Assembly: GCA_965218625.1 (NCBI GenBank)
Contig: CBDCLG010000013.1
Location: forward strand, 124,001 to 188,000
Direction: 5' to 3'
From: Bin5 sp965218625
GTDB lineage: Bacteria > Chloroflexota > Anaerolineae > Caldilineales > Caldilineaceae
Length of the DNA stretch: 64,000 nucleotides
Below the pieces are notes generated by a model. That model had not been told where the DNA came from and did not search any database. It saw nothing but the letters and a program-made list of their open reading frames with translations. Shown here piece after piece: positions 1-8,952 of the stretch. The position numbers and the translations under genes are program-made. Position 1 is the first letter of the stretch. Each line of letters begins with the position of its first letter.

Positions 1-878
1 CGGTTGTGGGCGTGAAAGTTGAAGTGGCCCAACTCGTTGCCGGCCACCATCACCGGTTCGGGGTTGCCGCCCCAGAAGCGAGGCTGCATACAGAAGCGGG
101 AGAGACGGCCGGCCAGATTGAGGGCGCGTTCGTCGCCGCTTTCCTGATACCAGAGCGGCAGCACGCGCAGGATGTCGCCGTAGTAGCTGGTGACCGAGCC
201 TTCGGCGTTGTTGTAGTCATCCTCCGGTTCTTCGGTATGACGCCAGCCGGAGCGGGGGTAGCCGCATACTTCGGCGAAGCCGCCGTCGGGGTAGTAGGCG
301 TAGTCGTCCTTGTAGACTGCGATGTCGATCAGCCCGTCCACCATCTTGCGAATGCGCGTTTCCCAGGCAGGTTCGCCGGTCAGCTCGCGCCAGAAGATCA
401 TCGCCTCCAGCCAGTGGGCCTGGGCGACGGTGACGGCAAAGTCTTCGGGGATGAGGCCCCTGTGGGCGTGGCCGTATTCCGAATGCCACGGCTTGTCCGG
501 GCTGTAGACATTGTAATAGAGCCCGTCCTCGGGCGAGGTGTCGCGCAGGAGGTGTTCAATCAGCCCCACTTCGGCCTCGATGTGGGCGGTGCTGCCGCTC
601 ATTGTGCGCAGGAGTGCCAGCGTAGGCGCCAGCAGCGCGTCGCAGGTGGCGTCGGCGGCGTGGTGGCGCATGGTTGCTGGGTTGCATGCGTAGTTGACCA
701 AGAACCACATCTGGTGGTCGAGGTCGGCGTCGATCCCGCCGGCGATCCCGTTGATGGCGAGGGCGGCCCGTTCGGCGAGGTCGAGCGTATCCGGTATCTC
801 GGCTTCATAGCGTTCGCCCGGCACTCTTGGAGGGGAAAACTCAGGCGGGGGGTAGGCGGAATTCTCGTCGTTTGGCAT
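1..878 (-). CDS. Six-hairpin glycosidase-like protein, C-terminus cut off by window edge
   Basis: An open frame runs without a stop from an ATG at 878 to the window edge, giving about 292 residues. An AAAGGA ribosome site sits upstream. There is no signal peptide. The protein is rich in Trp, Tyr, His and Asp. It contains HSEYGHAHRG in the middle and GHFNFHAH near the edge, with repeated helical segments that resemble the alpha/alpha six-hairpin glycosidase and heparinase-like folds. It lies just downstream of a binding protein/MalF/MalG importer on the same strand, which would suit an enzyme acting on the imported sugar. The family assignment is a guess from composition and fold impression. 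A long antisense frame over this gene is an artefact. Confidence 0.6.
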   Translation of the reverse strand, partial: MPNDENSAYPPPEFSPPRVPGERYEAEIPDTLDLAERAALAINGIAGGIDADLDHQMWFLVNYACNPATMRHHAADATCDALLAPTLALLRTMSGSTAHIEAEVGLIEHLLRDTSPEDGLYYNVYSPDKPWHSEYGHAHRGLIPEDFAVTVAQAHWLEAMIFWRELTGEPAWETRIRKMVDGLIDIAVYKDDYAYYPDGGFAEVCGYPRSGWRHTEEPEDDYNNAEGSVTSYYGDILRVLPLWYQESGDERALNLAGRLSRFCMQPRFWGGNPEPVMVAGNELGHFNFHAHN

Positions 879-1150
879 GGAGGGGTCCTTTCGGGCGCGC
901 TGTCAGCTGACGTTAGCGAAGTCTGCCTTCGTAATAGACCCGCCTTTTCGAGCGATTCAAAGGAATGTCGCTCATTTTGGCACCACTCGCTTGTCGAGCA
1001 AGCTGTGATTCGGTCGCAATTCGGGGCTCAATGGGTCCCCGGCGCCGGTATCCGATACCTTGCCAAAGGAGCAACTGCAAATGAGAGTGGGCGAATCCGG
1101 ATGATACTCAGACGGCCTGCCAGGAGATAGAACGGACTCCCATATGGAGC

Positions 1151-2029
1151 CTACCCTTTCACGGCGCCGGCGCTGAGGCCCGAAAGCAGATAGCGCTCGA
1201 CAAGGGCGTAAAAGATGAGCGGCGCGATCACAAAGATGCTTGCGGCGGCGAAGATCATGTCGACGGGTGTCGCCATTTCGCCAATGAAGGTGGAGATGCC
1301 GACCGAGAAAACCCGCGAAGATTGGGAGATGATGAATACGGATGCAAAGACAAATTCATCCCAGGCGGTGAAGAAGGCGATGACGGCTACGGCGACCAGC
1401 GCCGGCAATGACAGGGGCAGCAACATGCGGATAAGAACGCCCATTTCGGAGCAGCCGTCGGCAAAGGCTGCGTCGGCGATCTCTTCGGGGATCGTGTCGA
1501 AAGCGCCCTTGAGAATCCAGATACCCACTGGTACGGTCAGGGCAGTGTCGACAGTGATCAGCCCCACGTGCGAGTCGACCAGGCCCGCCTGTCGAAAGAT
1601 GACGAATATCGGGATGACCAGCACGGCCGATGGAATCATCTGTGTGCTCAGCAGCCCCATCGCCAGCAGTCCGCGCCCGGGCCAGCCGTGGCGGCTGAGG
1701 GCGTAGGCGCCCATAATTTCGAGAACCAAGGCGAGGGCCACGGTGCCCGCAGAGACGACTATCGAATTCTTGAGCCAGGTCAGGATGGGATGAAGTTCAA
1801 TGATCTCGCGGTAGGCGTCCAGCCGAAAAGACGACGGAAAGAAGGCGGGCGGATAGCGAAAGACTTCGCGGCCCGGGATGAGGGCATTGATGACCAGCCA
1901 GTAGAGTGGGAAAACGATGACCAGGCAGACAAAGATTATTGTGATGTAGAGGGCGATACGCTCGGCGCGCCTCCTGGCAGTCATCCATCTGTCTACAGAG
2001 GGCGCTGTGTAGGTCCGCAGTCCGGTCAC
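1151..2029 (-). CDS. Carbohydrate ABC transporter permease, MalG type
   Basis: Inner-membrane permease of a CUT1-family sugar importer, 292 residues with about six membrane helices. The N-terminal helix is followed by FPLYWLVINAL, typical of MalG-like subunits. The cytoplasmic EAA loop reads EEIADAAFADGCSE, with the expected downstream LPLSLPAL, and contacts the shared ATPase. The C-terminus ends in SGLSAGAVKG, the usual MalG ending. The start is a GTG at 2029 with GGGAGC eight bases upstream. It is the last gene of a set of binding protein (3071-4444), MalF (2050-2994) and MalG. No ATPase gene is present. The substrate cannot be read from the sequence. Confidence 0.93.
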   Translation of the reverse strand: MTGLRTYTAPSVDRWMTARRRAERIALYITIIFVCLVIVFPLYWLVINALIPGREVFRYPPAFFPSSFRLDAYREIIELHPILTWLKNSIVVSAGTVALALVLEIMGAYALSRHGWPGRGLLAMGLLSTQMIPSAVLVIPIFVIFRQAGLVDSHVGLITVDTALTVPVGIWILKGAFDTIPEEIADAAFADGCSEMGVLIRMLLPLSLPALVAVAVIAFFTAWDEFVFASVFIISQSSRVFSVGISTFIGEMATPVDMIFAAASIFVIAPLIFYALVERYLLSGLSAGAVKG

Positions 2030-2049
2030 GCTCAGTTGCTCCCGAAGCC

Positions 2050-2994
2050 TCAGATTTGCGCCTGTCCCAAGCGTCGCGTTACGAACACGTAGAGCACTGT
2101 GATAATCAACGACATTATCAGCCCAACGATGGCCATAGCGGCGCCCAGACCTATATTCAGCGACCTGATGGCGGTAATGTAGGTGAGGACCACCAGTGTT
2201 GCGGTTCTCACGCCGGGACCGCCGCCGGTCAGCAGATAGATGATGGGAAAGCGGCGGAAGCCCCAGATGGTGATCAGAAGGGTCATAATCCCCAGAGTTG
2301 GGGCGATTCCCGGCAATGTGATGTGACGAAACAGCTGCAGCGACCCGGCCCCATCGATCTTGGCGGCGGCGTAAAGTTCTTTGTCGATCAACTGGAGAGC
2401 GGTCAAGATGATCAGGCTAAAAAAGGGGAAGATCTTCCAAACGGTCATGAGAATGATGGAGAACCAGGCTGTCCAGGGATCCAGCAGCCAGTTGGGGTTT
2501 TCGGAGATGCCTGGCAGCCAGCCGGCGAAGACGTTCATCACGCCGAAGTCTTTGTTGTACATCCAACTCCAGACCAGAACAGCGGCCACCTCGGGAAAGG
2601 CCCACGGAAGGGAGGTGACAACGCGTGCCACCTTGCGGCCGTGAAAGGCTTGATTCAGCAGCAGCGCCAAACCCAAGGCGAGAACGATGATGAAGGCGTT
2701 GGCCGCGACGGCGTAGAAGAGCGTATTGCCTATTACAAGCCAGAACTTCGCGCTTTCTGCCAGCGACAGGTAGTTGTCGAGCCCGACCCAAACAGGCGGC
2801 GTGCGCTCGAGCAGGCGGGCCCTGGTGAAGCTGAGGTAGATTTCCTGGCCGATGGGATAGGCAAAGACGAGGAGGAGGTAAACCGCCACGGGCAGCGCCA
2901 TGGCAAGCGAAAATAGTCGGCGTCGAGCGGCAAAGGAGAGACGTTTCTGTGCGAGCAAAGTTTCGGCCTCTTGCCTGCTGCGCCCAGGGTACAA
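2050..2994 (-). CDS. Carbohydrate ABC transporter permease, MalF type
   Basis: Second membrane subunit of the importer, about 314 residues and six helices. The EAA loop reads KELYAAAKIDGAGSL and is followed by ITLPGIAPTLGI. The motif LLTGGGPG before the last helices is characteristic of MalF-like permeases. The longest frame begins at a TTG (2994), and the true start could lie slightly inside it because no strong ribosome site was seen. The gap to the upstream binding protein gene is short and the next gene (MalG) starts 20 bases on, so the three are probably one transcript. Confidence 0.92.
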   Translation of the reverse strand: MYPGRSRQEAETLLAQKRLSFAARRRLFSLAMALPVAVYLLLVFAYPIGQEIYLSFTRARLLERTPPVWVGLDNYLSLAESAKFWLVIGNTLFYAVAANAFIIVLALGLALLLNQAFHGRKVARVVTSLPWAFPEVAAVLVWSWMYNKDFGVMNVFAGWLPGISENPNWLLDPWTAWFSIILMTVWKIFPFFSLIILTALQLIDKELYAAAKIDGAGSLQLFRHITLPGIAPTLGIMTLLITIWGFRRFPIIYLLTGGGPGVRTATLVVLTYITAIRSLNIGLGAAMAIVGLIMSLIITVLYVFVTRRLGQAQI

Positions 2995-3070
2995 CCGATT
3001 CTGAACGCAGCAGGCGTTGTTGGCGTCGGCGGCGCGGGCTTAACGTCCACAGCGCCAATATGGGTCCAAA

Positions 3071-4444
3071 TCAGCCGAACAGCTGATCGGCCAGGACTTC
3101 AAGGCCCTGCTGGGCCCTTTGCGCGCCCTCTTCGGGGCTGATGGTGCCAACCACGACTTCGGAGGCGTGCTCGACAACGATGGTTCTGAACTCCTCTACA
3201 TGGCCCTGATAATCGCCCATCACGAACAGCCAGGGAACGGCTTCGGTGGTAGCAAAGCCGGACATCCAGGGCAGCGAATCCAGGTACTCGGGCGTGTTGG
3301 CCTGGGGGATCATGGGGGGATCTTTGCGCGCCCAAGTCATCTCTTTGAAGTTATCGGGAGTCGCCCAGAATTCAAGGAAGGTTCGTGCGGCCTCTTTTTT
3401 CTCTGGAGCAGAGTCTGCGGGCCAGGCCCAGTAGGAGGGGAATGAGGCGCCTCTCCGGTTCGGCCAAGGGAGTGGCGCGGAGCGGATGAACTCTTCGGAG
3501 GCCGGGTTCATGTTGAAGAAGTTAGGAGGCAGGGCGTTGTTGTCAGTGTATAGGGCGACCTTACCCTCGGCGATCATGCGGCGGAAGGTGCCCGCGTCGG
3601 AGCCCTGCGGGAAGCAGTCGAGGTACATTCGGCGCCAGTGGGCCAAGGTGTTGATCATCGCCTCGGTGTTTACTGTCGGCATCTGGCCTTCGGCGTAAAC
3701 GCCGCCATAGCCGAGGAGCCAGGGGATCATATCGCGGAAGAAGCCGACTTTTTCGGGGACCGTGTGCCTGTTGGCCCAGCCGAACTGGTTGGGGCGGTCG
3801 GTAAGCTCCTTGGCCAGCTCGTAGGCTTCGTCCTGTGTCTCGGGGAGCGATGCTCCGGCCTGTTCGATGATGTCCATGTTGTAGATGAGGCCGTCCTGGG
3901 CCGTGTTGAACATCAGGACGTAGAGGTCACCGGAATCGTCGGGGGCTTCTTCAAAGGTCGTTCGATCGCTCCAGAACCAGGGTGGAATTCTCGTAATAGC
4001 GTCGTACTCCCAGATGCCGGCACTGCGGCCGATGTCGTTCACAGGCTCAAGGAATCCGCCTTCAATCAGCTTGATGCCGGTGCCTTCGAGCGTGTGCATG
4101 ACGTCTGCGTCGAGCTTGCCGGCTGCCATCTGACTGTACTGCGCGTCCTCGTAGATGTTGCTGGGGAAGCTGACTTCCTCGACCTTGATCTCCGGGTAGG
4201 CGGCCTCGAACTTCTCGACGAGGTTGCGCAGGGCCACGTCGGAGCCTTTCTCCACCCACCACCAGGACATCACCTTGATCGTTACCGGTTCGCTGCTGAC
4301 AACCGCTGGTGCGGCGCCGGGGGCAACCGGCGCACATCCGGAGAGCAGTGAACCGGCGGTCACGCCGGCCAACCCTGCCGCTGAAACCTTCAAGAGACCG
4401 CGCCGACTCAGTTGGCTTACACCCGCCTTTCTTCGTTCGTTCAT
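3071..4444 (-). CDS. Extracellular solute-binding protein, family 1, Tat-type lipoprotein
   Basis: Periplasmic or surface-anchored sugar-binding lipoprotein, 457 residues from the ATG at 4444, chosen because AAGGAGGG lies just upstream. An upstream extension of the frame covers only leader DNA. The N-terminus carries a twin-Arg motif (SRRGLLK) followed by a hydrophobic stretch and a lipobox LLSGC. The mature part has the family 1 layout: VMSWWW near the start, a Thr/Gly-rich middle, and a C-terminal EEGAQRAQQGLEVL helix. It delivers substrate to the permeases at 2994-1151. A perfect inverted repeat lies 33-53 bases before the start codon and may be an operator. Confidence 0.93.
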   Translation of the reverse strand: MNERRKAGVSQLSRRGLLKVSAAGLAGVTAGSLLSGCAPVAPGAAPAVVSSEPVTIKVMSWWWVEKGSDVALRNLVEKFEAAYPEIKVEEVSFPSNIYEDAQYSQMAAGKLDADVMHTLEGTGIKLIEGGFLEPVNDIGRSAGIWEYDAITRIPPWFWSDRTTFEEAPDDSGDLYVLMFNTAQDGLIYNMDIIEQAGASLPETQDEAYELAKELTDRPNQFGWANRHTVPEKVGFFRDMIPWLLGYGGVYAEGQMPTVNTEAMINTLAHWRRMYLDCFPQGSDAGTFRRMIAEGKVALYTDNNALPPNFFNMNPASEEFIRSAPLPWPNRRGASFPSYWAWPADSAPEKKEAARTFLEFWATPDNFKEMTWARKDPPMIPQANTPEYLDSLPWMSGFATTEAVPWLFVMGDYQGHVEEFRTIVVEHASEVVVGTISPEEGAQRAQQGLEVLADQLFG

Positions 4445-4765
4445 GAGTTTCCCTCCTTGTGGGAACCGATCAGGGGCGAAAAACGGCCCGTTTTTCGGAG
4501 CCCCTCGCGGGGCCCCGCCGAACGCCTGTTGATGCACGGGTACGGACAGCTTACTCAACTCTATTCGGAAGCGTATCTGACTTGCTTCCCTCTTGTTAAT
4601 GCAAGCTCTTGATAAGCCGCGTTTGACACGTGGGCACACAGAGAATAAGGCCATCGACGCCGCTGTTGAACCGCGCCTGCGCGACTGGAATGGCTGTTGC
4701 CGGCCTTCTGCAGGAGAACTCGATGCCAGCGAAGTCCGTATGACGGGCTGCTGGCGCGTTTAGGC
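4445..4765. other. Intergenic region between PhyH gene and binding protein gene
   Basis: About 320 bases without a convincing gene. It holds the leader of the binding protein at 4444, with the inverted repeat at 4477-4497 and the GC hairpin at 4500-4513. I see no clear sigma-70 promoter. Confidence 0.5.
4477..4497. promoter_or_regulatory. Perfect 10-bp inverted repeat upstream of the binding protein gene
   Basis: Two 10-base arms, CGAAAAACGG and CCGTTTTTCG, are exact reverse complements around a single C. The site sits 33-53 bases before the start codon of the 3071-4444 binding protein. A separate GCCCC/GGGGC hairpin lies next to it at 4500-4513. It could be a regulator operator, or a bidirectional terminator (A-run, GC core, T-run) closing the PhyH transcript that ends at 4766. 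The sequence does not decide between them. Confidence 0.5.
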
Positions 4766-5599
4766 CTAGTAGACGGCAAATCCGAGAACTTTTTTCTCCT
4801 GGACAGAAAGAGAGGCAAGCCGCTCGGGACTGAGCGCTTTGACGTCCGAGTAATCGGGCGGTGCAGGCCGAAAGCCGAGCAGGTGCTTTGCTTCTTCCGA
4901 CAGATTCGGTTGCACGTCGGGCGGGATAAAGCGCAGGCTGTCGGTTCTTCCGCGCATCCAGTAGCGGATGTAATAGGCCAGCACGGCGTAGCGCGGTTCG
5001 TCGCTGCAATTGATGCCGCTGGCGTGCCAGATAGCGGCATCCCAGATGACCGCTGAGCCGGCGGGGGCTTCGGCGTAGATGTAACCTGGAGGTCTGCTCT
5101 CGGGTTCCGGCACGATACAGGAGTTATGTGAGCCAGGCCACAACAGCGTCGCGCCGTTATTGATGGTGAAATCGACCAGGCACCAGGTGACATTCATCGC
5201 CATGGGGAAATGTTTGCCGCCAACAAAGGGGACGACGCTGTAGTCCTCTCGATCGACGTGGAGCTGGAAGCCCTGGCGGGGGTTTGCGGCGCCGGTCGGC
5301 ATCGGGATGCGGATGTTGGCGTCATAGAGGAGGGCGTCGTCGTCGATCATCTTGCGAACAATCTGCATTGTGGGCGGGTTGAGGAAGAATTCGTGAAATA
5401 CGGGGTGCTTGCCGACGATTGTATGGGAGGTGAGCAGGTTGTCCGATTGCGTGCCGGTGTTCAGGGCGACATCGCGTTCTTCCTCCAGAAGATCCTTGAC
5501 CGCCTGGAGTGTGACGCGCACCTCTTGCTTCGAGAGCGCGTCGGGAATGACCGTGTATCCATCCTGCTCAAGTTCGGTGAGGTGCTTCTCTAGGTTCAT
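4766..5599 (-). CDS. Phytanoyl-CoA dioxygenase (PhyH) family protein
   Basis: Putative Fe(II)/2-oxoglutarate-dependent oxygenase, 277 residues, the usual family length. The iron triad is visible as H114 and D116 in LHVDRED and H192 in IWHASG, and R203 is a candidate 2-oxoglutarate anchor. The ATG at 5599 has an AGGAGC ribosome site. It follows another PhyH gene by 33 bases, and both lie downstream of an importer set, so they probably oxidise an imported compound. PhyH homologues hydroxylate very diverse small molecules, so the substrate is unknown. One of eight PhyH genes in this window. Confidence 0.9.
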   Translation of the reverse strand: MNLEKHLTELEQDGYTVIPDALSKQEVRVTLQAVKDLLEEERDVALNTGTQSDNLLTSHTIVGKHPVFHEFFLNPPTMQIVRKMIDDDALLYDANIRIPMPTGAANPRQGFQLHVDREDYSVVPFVGGKHFPMAMNVTWCLVDFTINNGATLLWPGSHNSCIVPEPESRPPGYIYAEAPAGSAVIWDAAIWHASGINCSDEPRYAVLAYYIRYWMRGRTDSLRFIPPDVQPNLSEEAKHLLGFRPAPPDYSDVKALSPERLASLSVQEKKVLGFAVY

Positions 5600-5632
5600 C
5601 TCTCTTGCTCCTGAGTGAAGTGCCCGCCGGCT

Positions 5633-6430
5633 CTAAGCGCCGAGATCTTTGAGCAGCTGAATCTTCTTCATGCGCCGCTCGTCGGCTGTTTCGAACAGGC
5701 GATCGGTGACGAGCCTGCCGGTCTTTCTGGACCACTTCCCTGAATACCACTTCAGAAACTCGGCGATCCGATCTGTTTCCCACTGCATACGGGGAGCAGT
5801 GCGCATCATCCAAGCCATTTGGCGGCGATTGGCGCCGCCGCCCCACGACGAGTGCCAGATTCGGGTTTGAAAGACGATCACGTCGCCCTTTCCGGCAGGG
5901 AGGTCGTAGCGCCCGGGGAAGTCCTGCATGGAGTAACCGAGTACTTTTTCGTCGATATACTTTTCGAGATCGTTGTAATGGAGGGGCCACAGGTGACTGC
6001 CGGGGATGAAACTGAGGCAGCCCTGGCCGGGCGCTACTTCATCGAGGTAGAAGGTCAGCTTGGCCTCAACGGCCGGGCCGGGCGAGCCGCCATCGCGGTG
6101 CCAGGATGTGTCGCCGTCGTGGATCTGTCCGTCCGAGCTGCCGAAGTAGATGCAGTCATCGCCGAGCAGGTCTTCTGCGATGGCAGCGAGGTTCGGGTGG
6201 TCCAACAACTGGTAGAAGTGGGGGTCTGCCTCGATCAGGGGGAGGATCACGCGGTGACCGTCAGGGAAGATGCGGGCGCCGGGCTCGCTTTCGTCTCCCT
6301 GGGTATCGCCGCTCTCAATGATGGCGTCGAAGCGCCAGGAGAATTCGTCGACTTCCTCAGGCGTAAGCGCGCCTTCCACTCTTACAAAGCCCAAGGCGTG
6401 AAAATGTGCTTTTTGTTCTTCTGTCAACAT
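5633..6430 (-). CDS. Phytanoyl-CoA dioxygenase (PhyH) family protein
   Basis: 265 residues from the ATG at 6430, chosen over an in-frame TTG 33 bases upstream because GGAAGGAAT is placed correctly for the ATG. The iron site is H111 and D113 (SWHRDGG) with the distal H193 (IWHSSWGG). The motif LSFIPGSH follows the first two ligands, as in most PhyH proteins. It lies 77 bases after a MalF-type permease gene and 33 bases before a second PhyH gene, so co-transcription is likely. The two neighbours differ strongly in sequence and are not a recent duplication. Confidence 0.9.
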   Translation of the reverse strand: MLTEEQKAHFHALGFVRVEGALTPEEVDEFSWRFDAIIESGDTQGDESEPGARIFPDGHRVILPLIEADPHFYQLLDHPNLAAIAEDLLGDDCIYFGSSDGQIHDGDTSWHRDGGSPGPAVEAKLTFYLDEVAPGQGCLSFIPGSHLWPLHYNDLEKYIDEKVLGYSMQDFPGRYDLPAGKGDVIVFQTRIWHSSWGGGANRRQMAWMMRTAPRMQWETDRIAEFLKWYSGKWSRKTGRLVTDRLFETADERRMKKIQLLKDLGA

Positions 6431-6507
6431 TCTTCTATTCCTTCCATAGCTAGTTTCAGGCAAATGGCGTGGCCGGCGGTCACTGTTGTGTTACTGGTGC
6501 ATGCGGT

Positions 6508-7446
6508 TCAAGTAACGCGCCCCTCGTAGAAGACGAGCCGGTTGGAGAGGCGGAATGAAATGATGGTCAGCGTCATGATGACGAGAAAGAGAATCATGCC
6601 CAGCGCGGCGGCGTAGCCCATTTTGAAGTTTTGGAAGGCGTGGCGGTAGAGATAAAGGACGAAGAAGAGTGTTGAATTGGCCGGTCCGCCCTTGGTGATG
6701 ACGAAGGCGCTGGTAAATACCTGGAAGGAGCCGATAATTCCGATGATGAAGTTGAAGAAGATAACGGGCGAGATCATGGGCAGGGTGACGTTCCAGAATG
6801 AGGCCCAGCGTGTGGCGCCGTCGAGGGATGCGGCTTCGTAAAGCTGTGTCGGAACGCCCTGGAGGCCGGCCAGATAGAGCACCATACCGCCGCCGACGGC
6901 CCAGAGGCTCATGATGACAAAGGCCGGCAGCGTCCAGGTTGTGCTGAAAAGCCAGTTGGGCCCGGTGATGCCGATGAGACTCAAGCCATAGTTGATGATT
7001 CCGGCCTCTGGGCGAAAGACCCAGGCCCACATGTAGGCAACGGCAACGCCGGAGACTACGGCTGGCAGATAGTAGACGGTCCGGTACAGGGACATACCGC
7101 GGATTTTCTGGTTAAGGAGCACGGCCAGCATAACGCCGAGGATGACGCCGAGAAAGACGACGCTTAGGGAATAGATGGCGGTCACCCACAGGCTCTTCCA
7201 GAACAGAGGGTCGCGGGTAAACATCTTGTCGAAGTTTGCCAGCCCGGCAAATCTGGGCGGAGTAAGGATATCGTACTTGGTCAGGCTCAGATAGCCGGCC
7301 GCGATCAGGGGGCCGAATTCGAAGGCAAGAAATCCGAAAATCCAGGGGCTGATGAAGAGGAAACCGGCTATGTTTTCGAAGAGCGCGGTGCGGCTCATGC
7401 GCCGCTTGCGGCCGATTGGGGCTGCTTCGCTGACTGTCGCTGCCAT
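6508..7446 (-). CDS. Carbohydrate ABC transporter permease, MalF type
   Basis: 312 residues from the ATG at 7446 (MAATVSEAAP). The frame extends further upstream, but that part reads as leader DNA, and GAGGT lies before this ATG. About six membrane helices begin with FLFISPWIFGF. The EAA loop reads TQLYEAASLDGATR, followed by TLPMISPVIFF, and VITKGGPANST marks the MalF-type periplasmic loop. It belongs to the set MalG (9864-8953), binding protein (8860-7541), MalF, an order that differs from the usual binding protein/MalF/MalG. Confidence 0.93.
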   Translation of the reverse strand: MAATVSEAAPIGRKRRMSRTALFENIAGFLFISPWIFGFLAFEFGPLIAAGYLSLTKYDILTPPRFAGLANFDKMFTRDPLFWKSLWVTAIYSLSVVFLGVILGVMLAVLLNQKIRGMSLYRTVYYLPAVVSGVAVAYMWAWVFRPEAGIINYGLSLIGITGPNWLFSTTWTLPAFVIMSLWAVGGGMVLYLAGLQGVPTQLYEAASLDGATRWASFWNVTLPMISPVIFFNFIIGIIGSFQVFTSAFVITKGGPANSTLFFVLYLYRHAFQNFKMGYAAALGMILFLVIMTLTIISFRLSNRLVFYEGRVT

Positions 7447-7540
7447 GACGGGACCTCGGACTGTCGTGGGTCGGTGGCGCCGGCGAGATTGGCGGCCAGA
7501 TTTTTCGGCCGCCAATCTCGTATGCAATCGTCGCTCGGAC

Positions 7541-8860
7541 TTATGTGTCTTCCAGAATCACGTCGATAGCAGCAGTGGCGTCTTCCATCGCTTCTTTGGC
7601 CGTCTTCTCGCCCAGAACGGCAAGCTCATACTCGGAGCGGAAGGCGTTCAGGATTTCCGTGGTGCTGGGGCCCCAGTATTCGCCGGTGGAGAGTCCGGTA
7701 ATCGGCAGATGGAGCGTGAGGAAGGCGGACTGGCGTTCGTTGGTGATGACACTTTCGACGGTCTCGCCCATGCGGTAGTTGATGGGGAAAAGGGTGATCT
7801 GGTAATCCAGCGAGTCCTGATTGATGGCCCGCCAGATGAAAAACTCCCAGGCGGCGTCGATATTCTCGGATTGGGACCAGATCGCTTCCATGTGGACGCT
7901 ACCGGCGTAGACATCGACAGCGGGCGGATTGGTGAGACTCGGCCACCAGGTCATCCACTGGTTGGTTTCGTCGTTGGCGGTGACCTTCAGCCAGGTGTCC
8001 CAGTCTGCCAGGACCATCGGCCACATGGCGATCTTTCCGCTGGCGGTGGGGAAGTCGCCGAGAGCCGCATGCTGACCGGGCTTCATGGAGAATTCGGTGA
8101 AGGCAACCAGGGCCTCGACCGCATCGACGGCTTCGGGCTGGTCGAGCAGACACTTGGTCTCGTCTTCGCTGATAATCTGGCCGCCGTTTTGCCAGATTGT
8201 CGTGAGATAGAGGTCGCCGGCGAGGAGCGGCGAGGTCATTGCATAGGATTCTTCGCCGCGGTTTAGCTTCGGTCCGGCTGCGGCGACGTCGGCGAAGGTC
8301 CATTCGTCGTTGGGAAGGTCAAGCCCGGCCTCGGCGAAACGGTCCTCGCTGTAGGCGAGGCCGCGAAGGATTACCGAGTTTGTGGGCAGGCCGTAGATTT
8401 CGCCGTCGAGCATGCCCCAATCGCTGTCGGCGGGGAATTCAAAATCGTCCATGACGACATCGGGGTCATTGGCGAGGAACTCGCTGATCGAGAGGGCGAC
8501 TTTCTTGCGCTTGATCTGGATCCACCAAGGGCCGCCGATGAACCAGAGGTCGGGGGCGGTGCCGGCGGCTACATCAATGAGGAGCTTGTCGGCGTGCTCA
8601 CCCCAGGGGACAAGCTCGAATTCGACGTGGACGGAGTCGCTCTGTTCGTTGAACATATCGACTTGCTTGTCCAGCGGGCCGATCACCTGGGCGTAGCGGA
8701 CCGAAGTTTTCTCCATAGTGGGCTCGGCGGCTTCAGATCCTGAATCAGCTTCTTCGGCTTCTTCCGGTCCTCCGCCGCAGGCCTGCAGGAAGGGTACGCT
8801 GGCGCCAACCACTGCCGCTCCGCGCAGGAATTGTCTGCGGCTCAATCGCTTTTTCGACAT
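7541..8860 (-). CDS. Extracellular solute-binding protein, family 1, Tat-type lipoprotein
   Basis: 439 residues from the ATG at 8860, which follows GGAGGAG at ideal spacing. The N-terminus has a twin-Arg motif (SRRQFLRG), a hydrophobic core and a lipobox LQACGGG. It is followed by a Glu/Ser/Ala-rich linker of about 25 residues, as expected for a surface-tethered binding protein. The body has the family 1 features: LWFIGGPWW in lobe one, a WEFFIWRA segment, and a C-terminal helix ending AIDVILEDT. It works with the flanking permeases (8953-9864 and 6508-7446). The substrate is unknown. Confidence 0.93.
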   Translation of the reverse strand: MSKKRLSRRQFLRGAAVVGASVPFLQACGGGPEEAEEADSGSEAAEPTMEKTSVRYAQVIGPLDKQVDMFNEQSDSVHVEFELVPWGEHADKLLIDVAAGTAPDLWFIGGPWWIQIKRKKVALSISEFLANDPDVVMDDFEFPADSDWGMLDGEIYGLPTNSVILRGLAYSEDRFAEAGLDLPNDEWTFADVAAAGPKLNRGEESYAMTSPLLAGDLYLTTIWQNGGQIISEDETKCLLDQPEAVDAVEALVAFTEFSMKPGQHAALGDFPTASGKIAMWPMVLADWDTWLKVTANDETNQWMTWWPSLTNPPAVDVYAGSVHMEAIWSQSENIDAAWEFFIWRAINQDSLDYQITLFPINYRMGETVESVITNERQSAFLTLHLPITGLSTGEYWGPSTTEILNAFRSEYELAVLGEKTAKEAMEDATAAIDVILEDT

Positions 8861-8952
8861 TGTTGTCTCCTCCATTGTGAAGTATGAATCGTGAAACATC
8901 AGTGAACTGCGAACTAGGGACCGTGGAAGGGAATTCCACTGAAACGCGGGCG

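Noticed and set aside
6..1130. Long plus-strand open frame over the first gene
   Set aside because: Rich in Gly, Val and Ala with no motif. The minus strand has a protein-like frame with a ribosome site. It is a GC-bias shadow.
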